From Perlabentimonas sp034006965 (GTDB lineage: Bacteria > Bacteroidota > Bacteroidia > Bacteroidales > Tenuifilaceae), in NCBI GenBank assembly GCA_034006965.1, contig JAVERU010000079.1, forward strand, positions 1-14,313: a DNA stretch of 14,313 bases, given 5' to 3'. Position 1 is the stretch's first letter. Every line of letters begins with the position of its first letter. This document shows, in pieces, positions 7,226 to 14,313 of this stretch. The notes beneath the pieces were generated by a model that saw only the letters and a program-made list of their open reading frames with translations, had not been told where the DNA came from and made no database searches. The position numbers and the translations under genes are program-made.

Positions 7226-7299
7226 CCCGTTTGCGGCTCACGAACACCTAAAGGAAAGAACAAGGAGTGAGTAATGTGTGTGGCTGTGAAGGGTTCGCA

Positions 7300-10239
7300 T
7301 TACTTAAACATTTTCTCAAAATCCTTAGTAAAATAATCTTTTACAGATGAAGGTACACCAATGGGTTCATTGTAAAAGAATAGCTCCACGTTAACATTTA
7401 TGTCGTTGTACTGTAATTCTTTTGAGTTGAAAATGTTTTCGTAACCTTTTGCTTTATCTTCTCCATTTCCTGTACCAACTACATTACCCTTGGGGTCAAT
7501 GAATTTTATTAATAAATTGTTTGAGTCTTTTTCCTTCAACCAAAAAATAAAGTCAGGGAAGAAACTTCGATATTCCTGCTCTCTTGTGTCATAGTAAGGA
7601 ATTGAAACATCGTCAGTAGTTTGGTCAATTTTTGAGAAGTACCACCAATCAAATTTTTCTAATTTGGTTCTATTCTCTTGTAACTTCTTTAAAAATTCGA
7701 TTTCTGATGGTACCCAAATAATATGTTTGAAAAGTTGTCTGTGTGCTTCTGATGTAAGAAGTATTGGGTTATAATAATGCTCCGCCAAGAAGTCTGTATT
7801 CAAATCAATTTTCAAACCATTGTAATTATAACTGCTTGGTTTACCTTGATTATTAAATAATGCAAGTTGTTCTTGCAATTCCTGGTCATTTAATTTCTTT
7901 TCCGAGTATGCCGCAACTATATCGCTTACAGAATTATACTCAGATTTACTACTTTTCAAAGAATTTATAATTGCTTTTTCCAACAATTCTAGTTCATTGT
8001 CTGGAATATTTGCCATTTCAATTTTTTCAAAATGGTTTATTTCTGTCAAGACGGGCTCAAACGACCTTAGTTTTTTTGGTTTCTGATGGAAATGATGATT
8101 TAGTAGTAAAAGATTATCAAAAGGTTTTCTGCCTGAATGAGAAATAGTGAAATTGAAATTCTTTTCATCTCTAATTTTAGTTAAAGCAGAAACCAATGTT
8201 TTTGAAACGTTTATTGGTGATTGCATTAACACAATCTTATCCTTTGTGCCTGATTCTGAACCAACATATTCTATCAGTTCGTTGTACTCATCCTTATTTA
8301 TTGAGTATGCAGGAATTTCCGAAATTACTTCTTCGTATTTTGGTATGAGTAATTCTTGAGGAATTTCAGTTTTTGAGATATGCTTAACAATTTTCCAGTC
8401 ATCAGCATCCTTTTCCCTGCTGAGGTTTTCGGTAATGTTTTTAATTACTTCTTTCTTTGTTGCAAAAAGGAAGAGGCTTTCAATGGGCAAATTCCTTTTA
8501 AGTATTTCTGATTTTGCCTTAATATCAATAAACTTCAGTAAGCTATCCGATTCTTCAGGACTTGTAATGTGTTCTAATCGCTTGCGAATACCTGAAATAG
8601 GCTGAATACGAACACCGCGCCCAATTGCTTGCAGTACAAACTTTTGCGCACCTTCATCAACTCCAATATTTATGAAATTTATAACATTAGGTCTGTTACT
8701 GTCCCAACCTTCGGTAAAGATTCTTGAACCCAACAGAATATTTATGCTACTATCGTTGCTGTTGATAGTTTTAAAATAAGAGTTGGTAAGTGGCGTTTCT
8801 GTAAATTCGTAATTTTCTAAAACATTATCGCTCCATTTTGTAGCATCGGATGCAACAAGTAAGCAGAAATGGTGACCTGCTGCGGCTGTTTTCAACCTAA
8901 ACGCTACTTCTCTGCTGTTGTTTAGTATTCTTGTATATTCTATCTTACCGAAAGCAGAGGCGTTAAAAACGTATTTTAGTATATCGGATTTTGTAAGACT
9001 ATTTATTATCTGAATAAATGATGATGGAATCTCCGCAGTGTTAAATTGATACAATTTGTGGATAAGTAAATCCGAACTTAACTCTTCCTTAGCTTTATCT
9101 ATGTTAAAATCGCCTGAGGCGACAATGGCTAATTGTTTAAAAAATAGTTTTAGCTCTGCATCAACAGTATTTACTTCGTTTGCTATGGTTATTAGCAAAG
9201 GATTGTGGTAAAGCTCGGGGTGGAAATTTTTTATAAATTCTGCTTCTTTCTTTATGGCGGTGATAACTAGCAGCGATTTTACTACGATTAGCGTTTTTTC
9301 TGAATCGCTGTAATCGCCCTTGTTTTTATTCCAATTCTTGTATTCTGAACCGCTAACTGTAATATGCTTTCCATATCCCGATTCAATAAACTTTTTAAGG
9401 TTGAAGTTGTATGCAGTTGTAACAATATCAACAGTATCGGTAAAGGTGGCTGAAAAGCTAAAGATAAACCCTTTGTGTGCCAGAATGGAGTAGTATGCTT
9501 GTCTTATGCTGTCTTCCTTATCGCCTTTGTGCGCTTCGTCGAGCAGAACATACCACTTACCATTATTTAGTACTGTTTTGTAGCTCAGCTGTTCAATTTT
9601 GTCAACATCTGTAATGTTATCGCTTCGATAGTAGAAAACGGTTATGCTCTCGGTCTCGTACAGCGATGTTTGAATGTGTTTTTGCTTTTCAAATTCACGA
9701 AGGTCTTTCAGGTTAATTTTTACAGTGCTGTTCCTGTTAAAAACTTCAATGTGTTCTTTAATTTGGTTTAGTATTTCAGGTTTTGGTGCTAGAATAAGAA
9801 TATCATTTTTTGGAATGTAATTACTATTTGCCAGCTGATGTAAAAACTCAATCAGCTTAATGAGCACAAGAGTTTTTCCAGAACCTGTTGCCATCCAAAG
9901 CGATGCTCTGTTTAAAAATTCCGTGTATGGTATCTGGTTCTCTTCAACATTAAAGTATTGCCCAAGCAAATTGAAATGGGTGCTCTCTTTGGAATAGCTC
10001 ATTTCGGTTTTCCATTGCTCGGTTATTTGTGTGCTGTAATGTTTTAGCAAGTGTTCCCTTAGCTGCCCACCTTTACCGTAAAAGTAGTAGAGCGCATTTA
10101 AAGCGTGTTTTAGCGCTTTTTGCTGATATTCGTGAAGTTTCCAATCTATACCAAATGTTTCCTTATCCAAGTTTTTGTAAAACTCGGGCAAATCTGCTGG
10201 ATTATCCTTGAGTAGTTTTTCTAATACTATTTTTGCCAT
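7300..10239 (-). CDS. res: Type III-like restriction subunit Res (SF2 helicase plus PD-(D/E)xK nuclease)
   Basis: This 979-residue protein has a superfamily 2 ATPase: Walker A ATGSGKT (117-123), the DEAH box in VLLDEAHKGD (234-237), SFSATFTD (261-268, motif III), GSRIFTEGWDS (504-514, motif V region) and VLQAIGRGVRIQ (535-546, motif VI). Near the end, SFFPDFIFWL (893-900, Pro-Asp at 895-896) and LIKFIDPKG (910-918, Asp915-Lys917) form the nuclease core expected of a restriction subunit. Size and order match type III Res proteins, which with Mod translocate or slide along DNA and cut away from unmethylated sites. All key residues are present, so it looks active. Its ATG overlaps the stop of the DinD-like gene by one base (TAATG), giving translational coupling. 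The C-terminal half of the gene is visibly more AT-rich than the helicase half. It is the last gene of the operon. Confidence 0.93.
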   Translation of the reverse strand: MAKIVLEKLLKDNPADLPEFYKNLDKETFGIDWKLHEYQQKALKHALNALYYFYGKGGQLREHLLKHYSTQITEQWKTEMSYSKESTHFNLLGQYFNVEENQIPYTEFLNRASLWMATGSGKTLVLIKLIEFLHQLANSNYIPKNDILILAPKPEILNQIKEHIEVFNRNSTVKINLKDLREFEKQKHIQTSLYETESITVFYYRSDNITDVDKIEQLSYKTVLNNGKWYVLLDEAHKGDKEDSIRQAYYSILAHKGFIFSFSATFTDTVDIVTTAYNFNLKKFIESGYGKHITVSGSEYKNWNKNKGDYSDSEKTLIVVKSLLVITAIKKEAEFIKNFHPELYHNPLLITIANEVNTVDAELKLFFKQLAIVASGDFNIDKAKEELSSDLLIHKLYQFNTAEIPSSFIQIINSLTKSDILKYVFNASAFGKIEYTRILNNSREVAFRLKTAAAGHHFCLLVASDATKWSDNVLENYEFTETPLTNSYFKTINSNDSSINILLGSRIFTEGWDSNRPNVINFINIGVDEGAQKFVLQAIGRGVRIQPISGIRKRLEHITSPEESDSLLKFIDIKAKSEILKRNLPIESLFLFATKKEVIKNITENLSREKDADDWKIVKHISKTEIPQELLIPKYEEVISEIPAYSINKDEYNELIEYVGSESGTKDKIVLMQSPINVSKTLVSALTKIRDEKNFNFTISHSGRKPFDNLLLLNHHFHQKPKKLRSFEPVLTEINHFEKIEMANIPDNELELLEKAIINSLKSSKSEYNSVSDIVAAYSEKKLNDQELQEQLALFNNQGKPSSYNYNGLKIDLNTDFLAEHYYNPILLTSEAHRQLFKHIIWVPSEIEFLKKLQENRTKLEKFDWWYFSKIDQTTDDVSIPYYDTREQEYRSFFPDFIFWLKEKDSNNLLIKFIDPKGNVVGTGNGEDKAKGYENIFNSKELQYNDINVNVELFFYNEPIGVPSSVKDYFTKDFEKMFK

Positions 10240-11096
10240 TATTCCTGGTCTAAATTCTTAAGGGACTTGCTGCTTTTGCCCAATTTCTTTTCTTCCGATT
10301 TTACCCTGCGTTCCAACTTCTTAATATCTTCTTCGGCAGGTAGCTCTTCGGGTTTTATGCCACGCTCAAGCAGTATTTTTCGTACCGATTTATTGTTGGT
10401 GATGTGTTCAGCCGAGATTCTGCCTTCGGTGTTTAGCCCTTTTTCTTTGGTGTTGAATATTGTGATTTCAGTAGCAAAGTCTTTTGCTTTAATGGTAATT
10501 GTGGGCAAAAAATCGGCTAATGGTCTATTTTCGGGTACTCTTAGCTTCTGCTTCATTTGCTGAGTGGTTTTGCCCCCAAAAAGGGCGGCATCGCCTTTGC
10601 TGCGAATTAGCGCAAAGTTTTTATCGCTACCCGTTTGCTCGTAAATTATGCTACTAAGTTCTTTTTCAGAAAGTGAAAGCTTGGTGCGTGCCTGTAATCG
10701 CTCCCAGTCCTTAATACGCTGCTCAATGAGCTCGAACTTTCGGGTTTGTACAGCAAAATAGTTTTGTGCAAAAGCGATGGCTTCTTTCTTTGGGTCTCCG
10801 TTTTGTGCAATTAAATAGCAGGCATAACGGGTAAGCATAAAATCCTGAATTTCTCTTTGCGAGCCCGAACCCAACGTTACCATTTTCCCGACTTCGGCAA
10901 AATGGTCTAATATCTCATTGTCGCTGGCTTCGCAAGCAGTTTTTGCCTTGTTTATAACCTTTACAAAATTATCCCATTTGGTGTAGCCTAACAGATGCTG
11001 AATATCACGGGCAAACCAAAACTCAATGCCTTGCTCTGTAAAGTTTACGTGCTCTTCAAATGTAGCGGTAAGTGCTGTTATTATTTCCTTCTTCAT
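10239..11096 (-). CDS. dinD: DinD-like protein (DNA-damage-inducible protein D family) inside the R-M operon
   Basis: The 285-residue product resembles E. coli DinD throughout. WFARDIQHLLGYTKWDNFVK (27-46) and LTRYACYLIAQNGDP (88-102) are typical of the DinD/BRO-N type, followed by QNYFAVQTRKFELIEQ (111-126). The C-terminus holds the family pattern GINTEGRISAEHITN-like (here KGLNTEGRISAEHITNNKSV) and a Lys-rich coiled tail. E. coli DinD is SOS-induced and inhibits RecA strand exchange. Here it sits 7 bp after mod and overlaps res by one base, so it is made with the R-M proteins instead of from its own damage-responsive promoter; I see no operator in the 7-bp gap. It may damp recombination around cleaved DNA or modulate Res, but that is inference. 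Length matches the family and there is no truncation. Confidence 0.88.
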   Translation of the reverse strand: MKKEIITALTATFEEHVNFTEQGIEFWFARDIQHLLGYTKWDNFVKVINKAKTACEASDNEILDHFAEVGKMVTLGSGSQREIQDFMLTRYACYLIAQNGDPKKEAIAFAQNYFAVQTRKFELIEQRIKDWERLQARTKLSLSEKELSSIIYEQTGSDKNFALIRSKGDAALFGGKTTQQMKQKLRVPENRPLADFLPTITIKAKDFATEITIFNTKEKGLNTEGRISAEHITNNKSVRKILLERGIKPEELPAEEDIKKLERRVKSEEKKLGKSSKSLKNLDQE

Positions 11097-11103
11097 AGCT
11101 TTT

Positions 11104-13737
11104 CTATTTGCTGTTCCACCAAATTAACGGTTTTATCCAAGGGTACTTTTCAAATGTCATCTCGGCGTAAACAACTTCGGACCCATCTTCAAAAACTACT
11201 TTATCCTCAAATATTTGCTTAATATGCTTGCCCGAAACGTTTGAAAGTGTTTCGGCAATATCCACCTCGGGGTAAAGCCTTTCGAAAACCACCTTGGCGT
11301 TCTTGTTCTGGTAATCTATCTCAATGGCATCGAGCAGCTTCTCGTCCTGCAAAAAGCTGTACTGCTCAACCGAGTTTTCTCCTTCCTTGCCCTGCCATTG
11401 GTATTTTGCCCTTGCCAAAACTTCTTCGTACTGCTCTAATTCGTAGTATTTGAAGAAACCGCCACCATTGAAAGTGTTATCTTCAGAAATTCCGATTTTA
11501 TTGCCGATTAAAGTCCATTTTAAACGTGGAATATTTGTGCCATAGAAATGCTCTCCAATCTCCATAGCAAACCATTTTCTTCCAAGCTTATGCGCTGTTG
11601 ATATAGTAGTTCCACTGCCAGAGAAATAGTCCAAAACAACATCGCCAATATCGGTCGAATTTTCAATAATTCTTGACAATAGCCCTTCAGATTTCTGAGT
11701 TTGAAACTTTAAGTATTCCGAAGAACCAGAAATAAGTGGCTTAGTTCTGTCGTGGTCCCAAATATCACGAACAAAGGTTTCAGAATAATACTGGTTAAAT
11801 AATTTTTCTTTAAACTTATCAGCTAAGGGTCGATTAGTTGTCAAAGAGTTATTAATTGCATCCCTATCTTTTTGACTTAAACTTGATAAATCAGGTGATA
11901 TTGTTTGGGTGTCAATAAAAGGCTTGTTGTAAATTTGCCGTTCTCTTTCGGGGTAAAACTTGTGAAAATTTAAGTCAGGATTTGCTTTTGTGTATGCATA
12001 TATCGTATCGTGTTTATTTGCATATGCATTTCTCTTAATGCCTTGAATTCTATATCCATAAATAATTTCATTTAAAATGTTGTTTTTGCCAAATACTCGG
12101 TCAAGAAGAATTCTAGCTAAATAATTAGCTCTATAGTCTATGTGAAAATAGAAAGTTCCTGATTTTTTTAGAAGTTCGTGTGTAATAATTATTCTGTCTA
12201 GAATCAATGATAACCAAGTGCTATCTTGGTATGAATCTTTATATTTGAAATCGCTGCCAGTGTTAAATGGTGGGTCGATATAGACTAAATCAATAATGTC
12301 TTTCAATTTGTTCTTTAATGAATTTAACCCCTGCCAGTTATCAGTTTTTATGATTGTGCCGTCGATAGTTGAGTCTAAATCAGCAAAGCAGGATAATATT
12401 TGATATTTTAATTCAGGAAAAAACTTTGTGTCAATAGGCAGATACTGATACTTTTCGTTTAGCTTGCTTTTTACAACTATTTCTTTTTCAAAACCAGCAT
12501 TATTTGCAAAGGCAAATTCCGCCCATTCCTTTTTAGTTGTATCGCCATTATTATCAGTCCATTCCTTGTTCAGCTCTTGCCACTCAGCCACTTGGTTTTT
12601 CCAGCCTGGGCTGTCAAGTATTTTTTTTATTAAGTCAACATTATCTGCCAGCTTATCGAGTGTAAGCACATAGTTACAGTTGCGTACAAACTTAGGTTTT
12701 TCCCAAATGGCTTTCAGCTCGTCTTCAAAGCGTGCAATGTACTCAATAACCTTGTGCGCAATTTTCTTAATGTTTTGCATTCGCTTAACGGTTGCCGCAT
12801 CAAAGTCGGTTTCAAGGTCGTTAAAAAGCCAGTTGTACACATAAATATCAAACTGCTCCTTCAAAAAGCCTTCTGCATCCTTGTGTATAAAGTAGTCTAT
12901 CTCGTTTTGGCGTTTGTAAATGGTGAAAATCTTTTTCAGGTCTTCTTCGTAAAGTATTATTCCCTTTTTGTGCAAGTAATGCAGCATTAAGGTATAGTCG
13001 TTCACGCTAAACTCCACCTTTACCGATTTAAGCGCATCGTCAATATTCTCAAAATAGATGCACTTTCGGCTGTCGGTTTTTCTTTCAAAAACTGTTGGGT
13101 CCAGCTCTGTTTTTGCAAATACAATGTTTGGGTGTATGCTTGCACCGTACTCATCTAAGCATTTGTCAATTATATCGTTATTGTTTTTTAGTTCTAGGTA
13201 TTCCTTAAGCCTGTCGTACTTGTTGTTTTCCTGGTAGCGAACTTTAAAAATTACTTCATCTTTGGTGGCTTTGGTTAAAAAGAACTGAATGGCTTTTTTT
13301 TCGTTACCCTTAGCGTGTTTAATTTCAGATGCATCGAAAAGAATTTTAATGCCGTTTACATCGGTTTGTAAATCTTCGTAGTTGGCTTCCGATTTTACGT
13401 AGTAAAGCTTTTGAGTTTTCCAGAAAAGGGCAACATCATCGCGGTCGGAATAAACCTTTTCGTATAGGTTTTTATGTAGCTGCGAGTTGGCAAAGAATAC
13501 CGTTCCTGTTTCGTTCAAATAGCAATCGAAAAAGCTATAAAGCTTTTCAAACAGCTCTTCACGAAACTTTGCTTCAATTTTACTTTCTATCTCAGCGTGT
13601 ATGTATGGTTCAATATCAGCGAAATACTTAGCTTTAATGTCCATTAAGTTAACATAGCCCGATTTGCCTTTAATCGGATGCCCAATAAAGGTATCTTTCA
13701 GTGCTGAGAAGAATCGTTGTTCGTATATATTGCTCAT
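11104..13737 (-). CDS. mod: Type III-like Mod: DNA adenine-type methyltransferase with long N-terminal extension
   Basis: This 877-residue protein has a beta-class methyltransferase order: catalytic motif IV DPPFNTG (488-494), then the AdoMet-binding motif VVLDYFSGSGTT (700-711) followed by GRKWFAMEI (719-727). Methylation of adenine N6 is the usual reaction for this class. Classical type III Mod proteins have motif IV near residue 120; here about 370 extra residues precede it (charged, mainly helical, no motif recognised). The stretch between the motifs (about 560-690) should hold the target-recognition domain. The ATG overlaps the stop of the XRE gene by 4 bp (ATGA). Residues about 412-756 lie in an AT-rich island: sample 60-base blocks there hold 27-35% G+C, against 45-52% in blocks on either side, suggesting domain replacement. 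It should protect the host from Res and is required for target recognition. Confidence 0.92.
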   Translation of the reverse strand: MSNIYEQRFFSALKDTFIGHPIKGKSGYVNLMDIKAKYFADIEPYIHAEIESKIEAKFREELFEKLYSFFDCYLNETGTVFFANSQLHKNLYEKVYSDRDDVALFWKTQKLYYVKSEANYEDLQTDVNGIKILFDASEIKHAKGNEKKAIQFFLTKATKDEVIFKVRYQENNKYDRLKEYLELKNNNDIIDKCLDEYGASIHPNIVFAKTELDPTVFERKTDSRKCIYFENIDDALKSVKVEFSVNDYTLMLHYLHKKGIILYEEDLKKIFTIYKRQNEIDYFIHKDAEGFLKEQFDIYVYNWLFNDLETDFDAATVKRMQNIKKIAHKVIEYIARFEDELKAIWEKPKFVRNCNYVLTLDKLADNVDLIKKILDSPGWKNQVAEWQELNKEWTDNNGDTTKKEWAEFAFANNAGFEKEIVVKSKLNEKYQYLPIDTKFFPELKYQILSCFADLDSTIDGTIIKTDNWQGLNSLKNKLKDIIDLVYIDPPFNTGSDFKYKDSYQDSTWLSLILDRIIITHELLKKSGTFYFHIDYRANYLARILLDRVFGKNNILNEIIYGYRIQGIKRNAYANKHDTIYAYTKANPDLNFHKFYPERERQIYNKPFIDTQTISPDLSSLSQKDRDAINNSLTTNRPLADKFKEKLFNQYYSETFVRDIWDHDRTKPLISGSSEYLKFQTQKSEGLLSRIIENSTDIGDVVLDYFSGSGTTISTAHKLGRKWFAMEIGEHFYGTNIPRLKWTLIGNKIGISEDNTFNGGGFFKYYELEQYEEVLARAKYQWQGKEGENSVEQYSFLQDEKLLDAIEIDYQNKNAKVVFERLYPEVDIAETLSNVSGKHIKQIFEDKVVFEDGSEVVYAEMTFEKYPWIKPLIWWNSK

Positions 13738-13949
13738 TTTATGTTTTTTTGCTCAATTAATAAATCTTTTACTTCCACATTAAGAATTTTTGCAATTTCA
13801 TAAAGCACTTCTAACCTTGGCTGTTGTCGGTTTTGAACATATGAGTTTACCATATTGTAACTCTTGCCTAGCTTTTCGGCAAGCCAAGTTTGTTTAATTC
13901 CTTTTTCTTCAAGTACTTCTTTAATTCGGTTCATTACCAAAATTTTCAA
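13734..13949 (-). CDS. Small XRE/HTH_3-family regulator heading the R-M operon
   Basis: The compact protein is almost entirely one helix-turn-helix domain: IKEVLEEKGIKQTWLAEKLG, then KSYNMVNSYVQNRQQPRLEV, then LYEIAKILNVEVKDLL. This is the Cro/C1-type fold seen in controller proteins of restriction-modification systems. Two starts are possible: ATG 13947-13949 (71 aa) and ATG 13932-13934 (66 aa, MNRIKEV). The second fits the domain better and also the promoter candidate at 13954-13984, which would place the transcript start near 13947. Its stop overlaps the mod ATG (ATGA). It probably controls the timing of mod and res expression, perhaps through the palindrome at 14006-14024. Whether it activates or represses cannot be read from sequence. 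Confidence 0.88.
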   Translation of the reverse strand: MKILVMNRIKEVLEEKGIKQTWLAEKLGKSYNMVNSYVQNRQQPRLEVLYEIAKILNVEVKDLLIEQKNIK

Positions 13950-13953
13950 AATG

Positions 13954-13984
13954 CTAAAGTAGTTCTTTATGTTTTATATCTCAA
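13954..13984 (-). promoter_or_regulatory. Candidate Bacteroidetes-type promoter for the R-M operon
   Basis: On the minus strand, TTG (13982-13984) is followed after 20 bases by TACTTTAG (13954-13961). This resembles the Bacteroidetes -33 TTG and -7 TAnnTTTG elements with one mismatch in the -7 box. The predicted start of transcription, near 13947, suits the second ATG of the regulator gene with a very short leader. Confidence 0.4.
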
Positions 13985-14005
13985 TTTTTAAGATAAAAAG
14001 TAATT

Positions 14006-14024
14006 AAAAAGTTATCAACTTTTT
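14006..14024. promoter_or_regulatory. Palindrome, possible operator of the XRE regulator
   Basis: AAAAAGTT, ATC, AACTTTTT form a perfect 8-bp-arm inverted repeat about 22 bp upstream of the candidate -33 element. A further half-site-like AAAAAGT lies at 13995-14001. Controller proteins bind such symmetric boxes close to the operon promoter. It could also be a rho-independent terminator on the plus strand because T's follow, but no plus-strand gene lies before it. Confidence 0.4.
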
Positions 14025-14025
14025 T

Positions 14026-14040
14026 GGGGTGGTGGGTGGG
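14026..14040 (+). other. G-rich tract, possible two-tier G-quadruplex
   Basis: GGGGTGGTGGGTGGG gives four G-runs of at least two, separated by single T's, which is suited to a compact quadruplex. It lies next to the palindrome at 14006-14024, upstream of the R-M promoter candidate. Confidence 0.35.
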
Positions 14041-14069
14041 CTTGGTTGCGGTGGCAAAACGAAGGCTCT

Positions 14070-14110
14070 TTTGGCTGCGAAGCAGTCGCTTGTGCGTTAG
14101 GGCAGCCAAA
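14070..14110. repeat. 9-bp inverted repeat with GCTTGTGCG in its loop, right flank of R-M operon
   Basis: TTTGGCTGC (14070-14078) is perfectly complementary to GCAGCCAAA (14102-14110). The 23-base loop contains GCTTGTGCG (14088-14096), as does the hairpin at 7183-7225. The arms differ between the two hairpins, while the loop core and GGCARCC next to it are shared. Confidence 0.55.
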
Positions 14111-14179
14111 TGTGCCTGAGTGTGGGTTGGCAATCAATTCATTCTCTTGTTTTTAAGCAGCAAATTTTCCTATCTGTCT

Positions 14180-14210
14180 GGTTTTCTTCGCTTGTGCACA
14201 GCTATGGGGT
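14180..14210 (+). repeat. Imperfect direct repeat, right copy (partner 6934-6961)
   Basis: It carries GGTTTTCTTCGCTTGT, then GCAC, then AGCTATGGGGT. The junction forms the palindrome TGTGCACA (14193-14200), which the left copy lacks. Confidence 0.55.
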
Positions 14211-14279
14211 CGACAACGAAACCGGAAGTATCTTCCCGTTGAAATGACTGTGACCTGTTAATGCAAAATTACATATAAA

Positions 14280-14301
14280 ATCGGCCATTTCGGTGGCCGA
14301 T
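14280..14301 (-). terminator. Rho-independent-type terminator for a leftward gene beyond the window
   Basis: ATCGGCCA and TGGCCGAT form a perfect 8-bp GC-rich stem with a 6-base loop. On the minus strand it is followed by TTTTATATGT, a fair T-tract. A minus-strand TAA lies at the very window edge (14311-14313), 10 bases before the stem. Confidence 0.6.
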
Positions 14302-14313
14302 GTTGGTGCTTTA

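Larger units (their letters stand above)
6926..7299. other. 374-bp intergenic region between the ankyrin operon and res, rich in small repeats
   Basis: I see no convincing gene here. The region holds the start-side flank of the ankyrin gene, a repeat shared with the right flank of the R-M operon (6934-6961), a 6-bp-stem hairpin (7161-7181), a 9-bp-arm inverted repeat (7183-7225), and a 7-bp inverted repeat AGTAATG (7270-7276) with CATTACT (7298-7304) that overlaps the res stop. Downstream of res these structures could end its transcript, but none has a good T-run. No clear promoter for the ankyrin operon was found. Confidence 0.6.
13950..14313. other. 364-bp non-coding region upstream of the R-M operon
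   Basis: I see no gene here. From left to right it holds a promoter candidate, a palindrome, a G-rich tract, a hairpin like that in the left flank, an imperfect direct repeat shared with 6934-6961, and a terminator hairpin belonging to a gene to the right of the window. The last three bases, read on the minus strand, are TAA, so a leftward gene could end exactly at the edge. Confidence 0.6.

Noticed and set aside
12621..12628. T8 runs in mod (12621-12628 and 13294-13301) as phase-variation tracts
   Set aside because: They encode Lys-rich codons, are shorter than typical switching tracts and are common in an AT-rich gene; both are in frame.
14082..14110. Integron attC-like site (GTGCGTTAGGG near a hairpin) at the right flank
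   Set aside because: The core GTTAGGG does not fit the GTTRRRY consensus, no matching RYYYAAC partner is present, and no integrase is in the window.
1..14313. tRNA, rRNA or CRISPR array
   Set aside because: No cloverleaf-like segment, rRNA-like block or evenly spaced direct repeats were seen.

Overview
The window looks like a chromosomal segment of a Bacteroidota bacterium. The signs are Bacteroidetes-type IS1595 and ISL3 transposases, Bacteroidetes-style lipoproteins, starts without strong Shine-Dalgarno sites, and a -33/-7-like promoter. A Bacteroidales/Marinilabiliales-like host is my guess and cannot be proven from this sequence.

Layout. (1) 1-1843 is a decayed mobile-element zone. It starts inside an IS1595-family transposase (minus strand, amber stop at codon 13). 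A complete but dead ISL3-family element follows at 404-1681, with 12-bp perfect terminal inverted repeats and a degenerate 8-bp target duplication. It split an older plus-strand gene whose 3' end survives at 1682-1843 and which resembles the C-terminus of an alpha/beta hydrolase. (2) 1866-4476 is a tight plus-strand operon: a 180-aa helical protein resembling DUF6155, a 110-aa unknown protein, and a 570-aa SWIM zinc-finger protein with a helical-repeat C-terminus. (3) 4574-6925 is a convergent minus-strand cell-envelope operon: a secreted ankyrin-repeat protein with a beta-barrel-like C-terminus, then two paralogous small lipoproteins. (4) 7300-13949 is a four-gene, translationally coupled minus-strand restriction-modification operon in the order XRE regulator, long type III-like Mod methyltransferase, DinD-like protein, type III-like Res helicase-nuclease. 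(5) 13950-14313 is the upstream region of that operon, with a promoter candidate, a palindrome, a G-rich tract, hairpins and a terminator.

The R-M operon is the most interesting part. The DinD-like gene is embedded between mod and res with a 1-nt overlap into res. The methyltransferase core of Mod sits in an AT-rich island inside a more GC-rich gene, which suggests domain replacement. Mod also carries about 370 extra N-terminal residues compared with classical Mod proteins. The two intergenic flanks (6926-7299 and 13950-14313) share short imperfect repeats and similar hairpins, as if the operon arrived as a cassette or sits between copies of a dispersed intergenic repeat. I see no tRNA, rRNA or CRISPR array.
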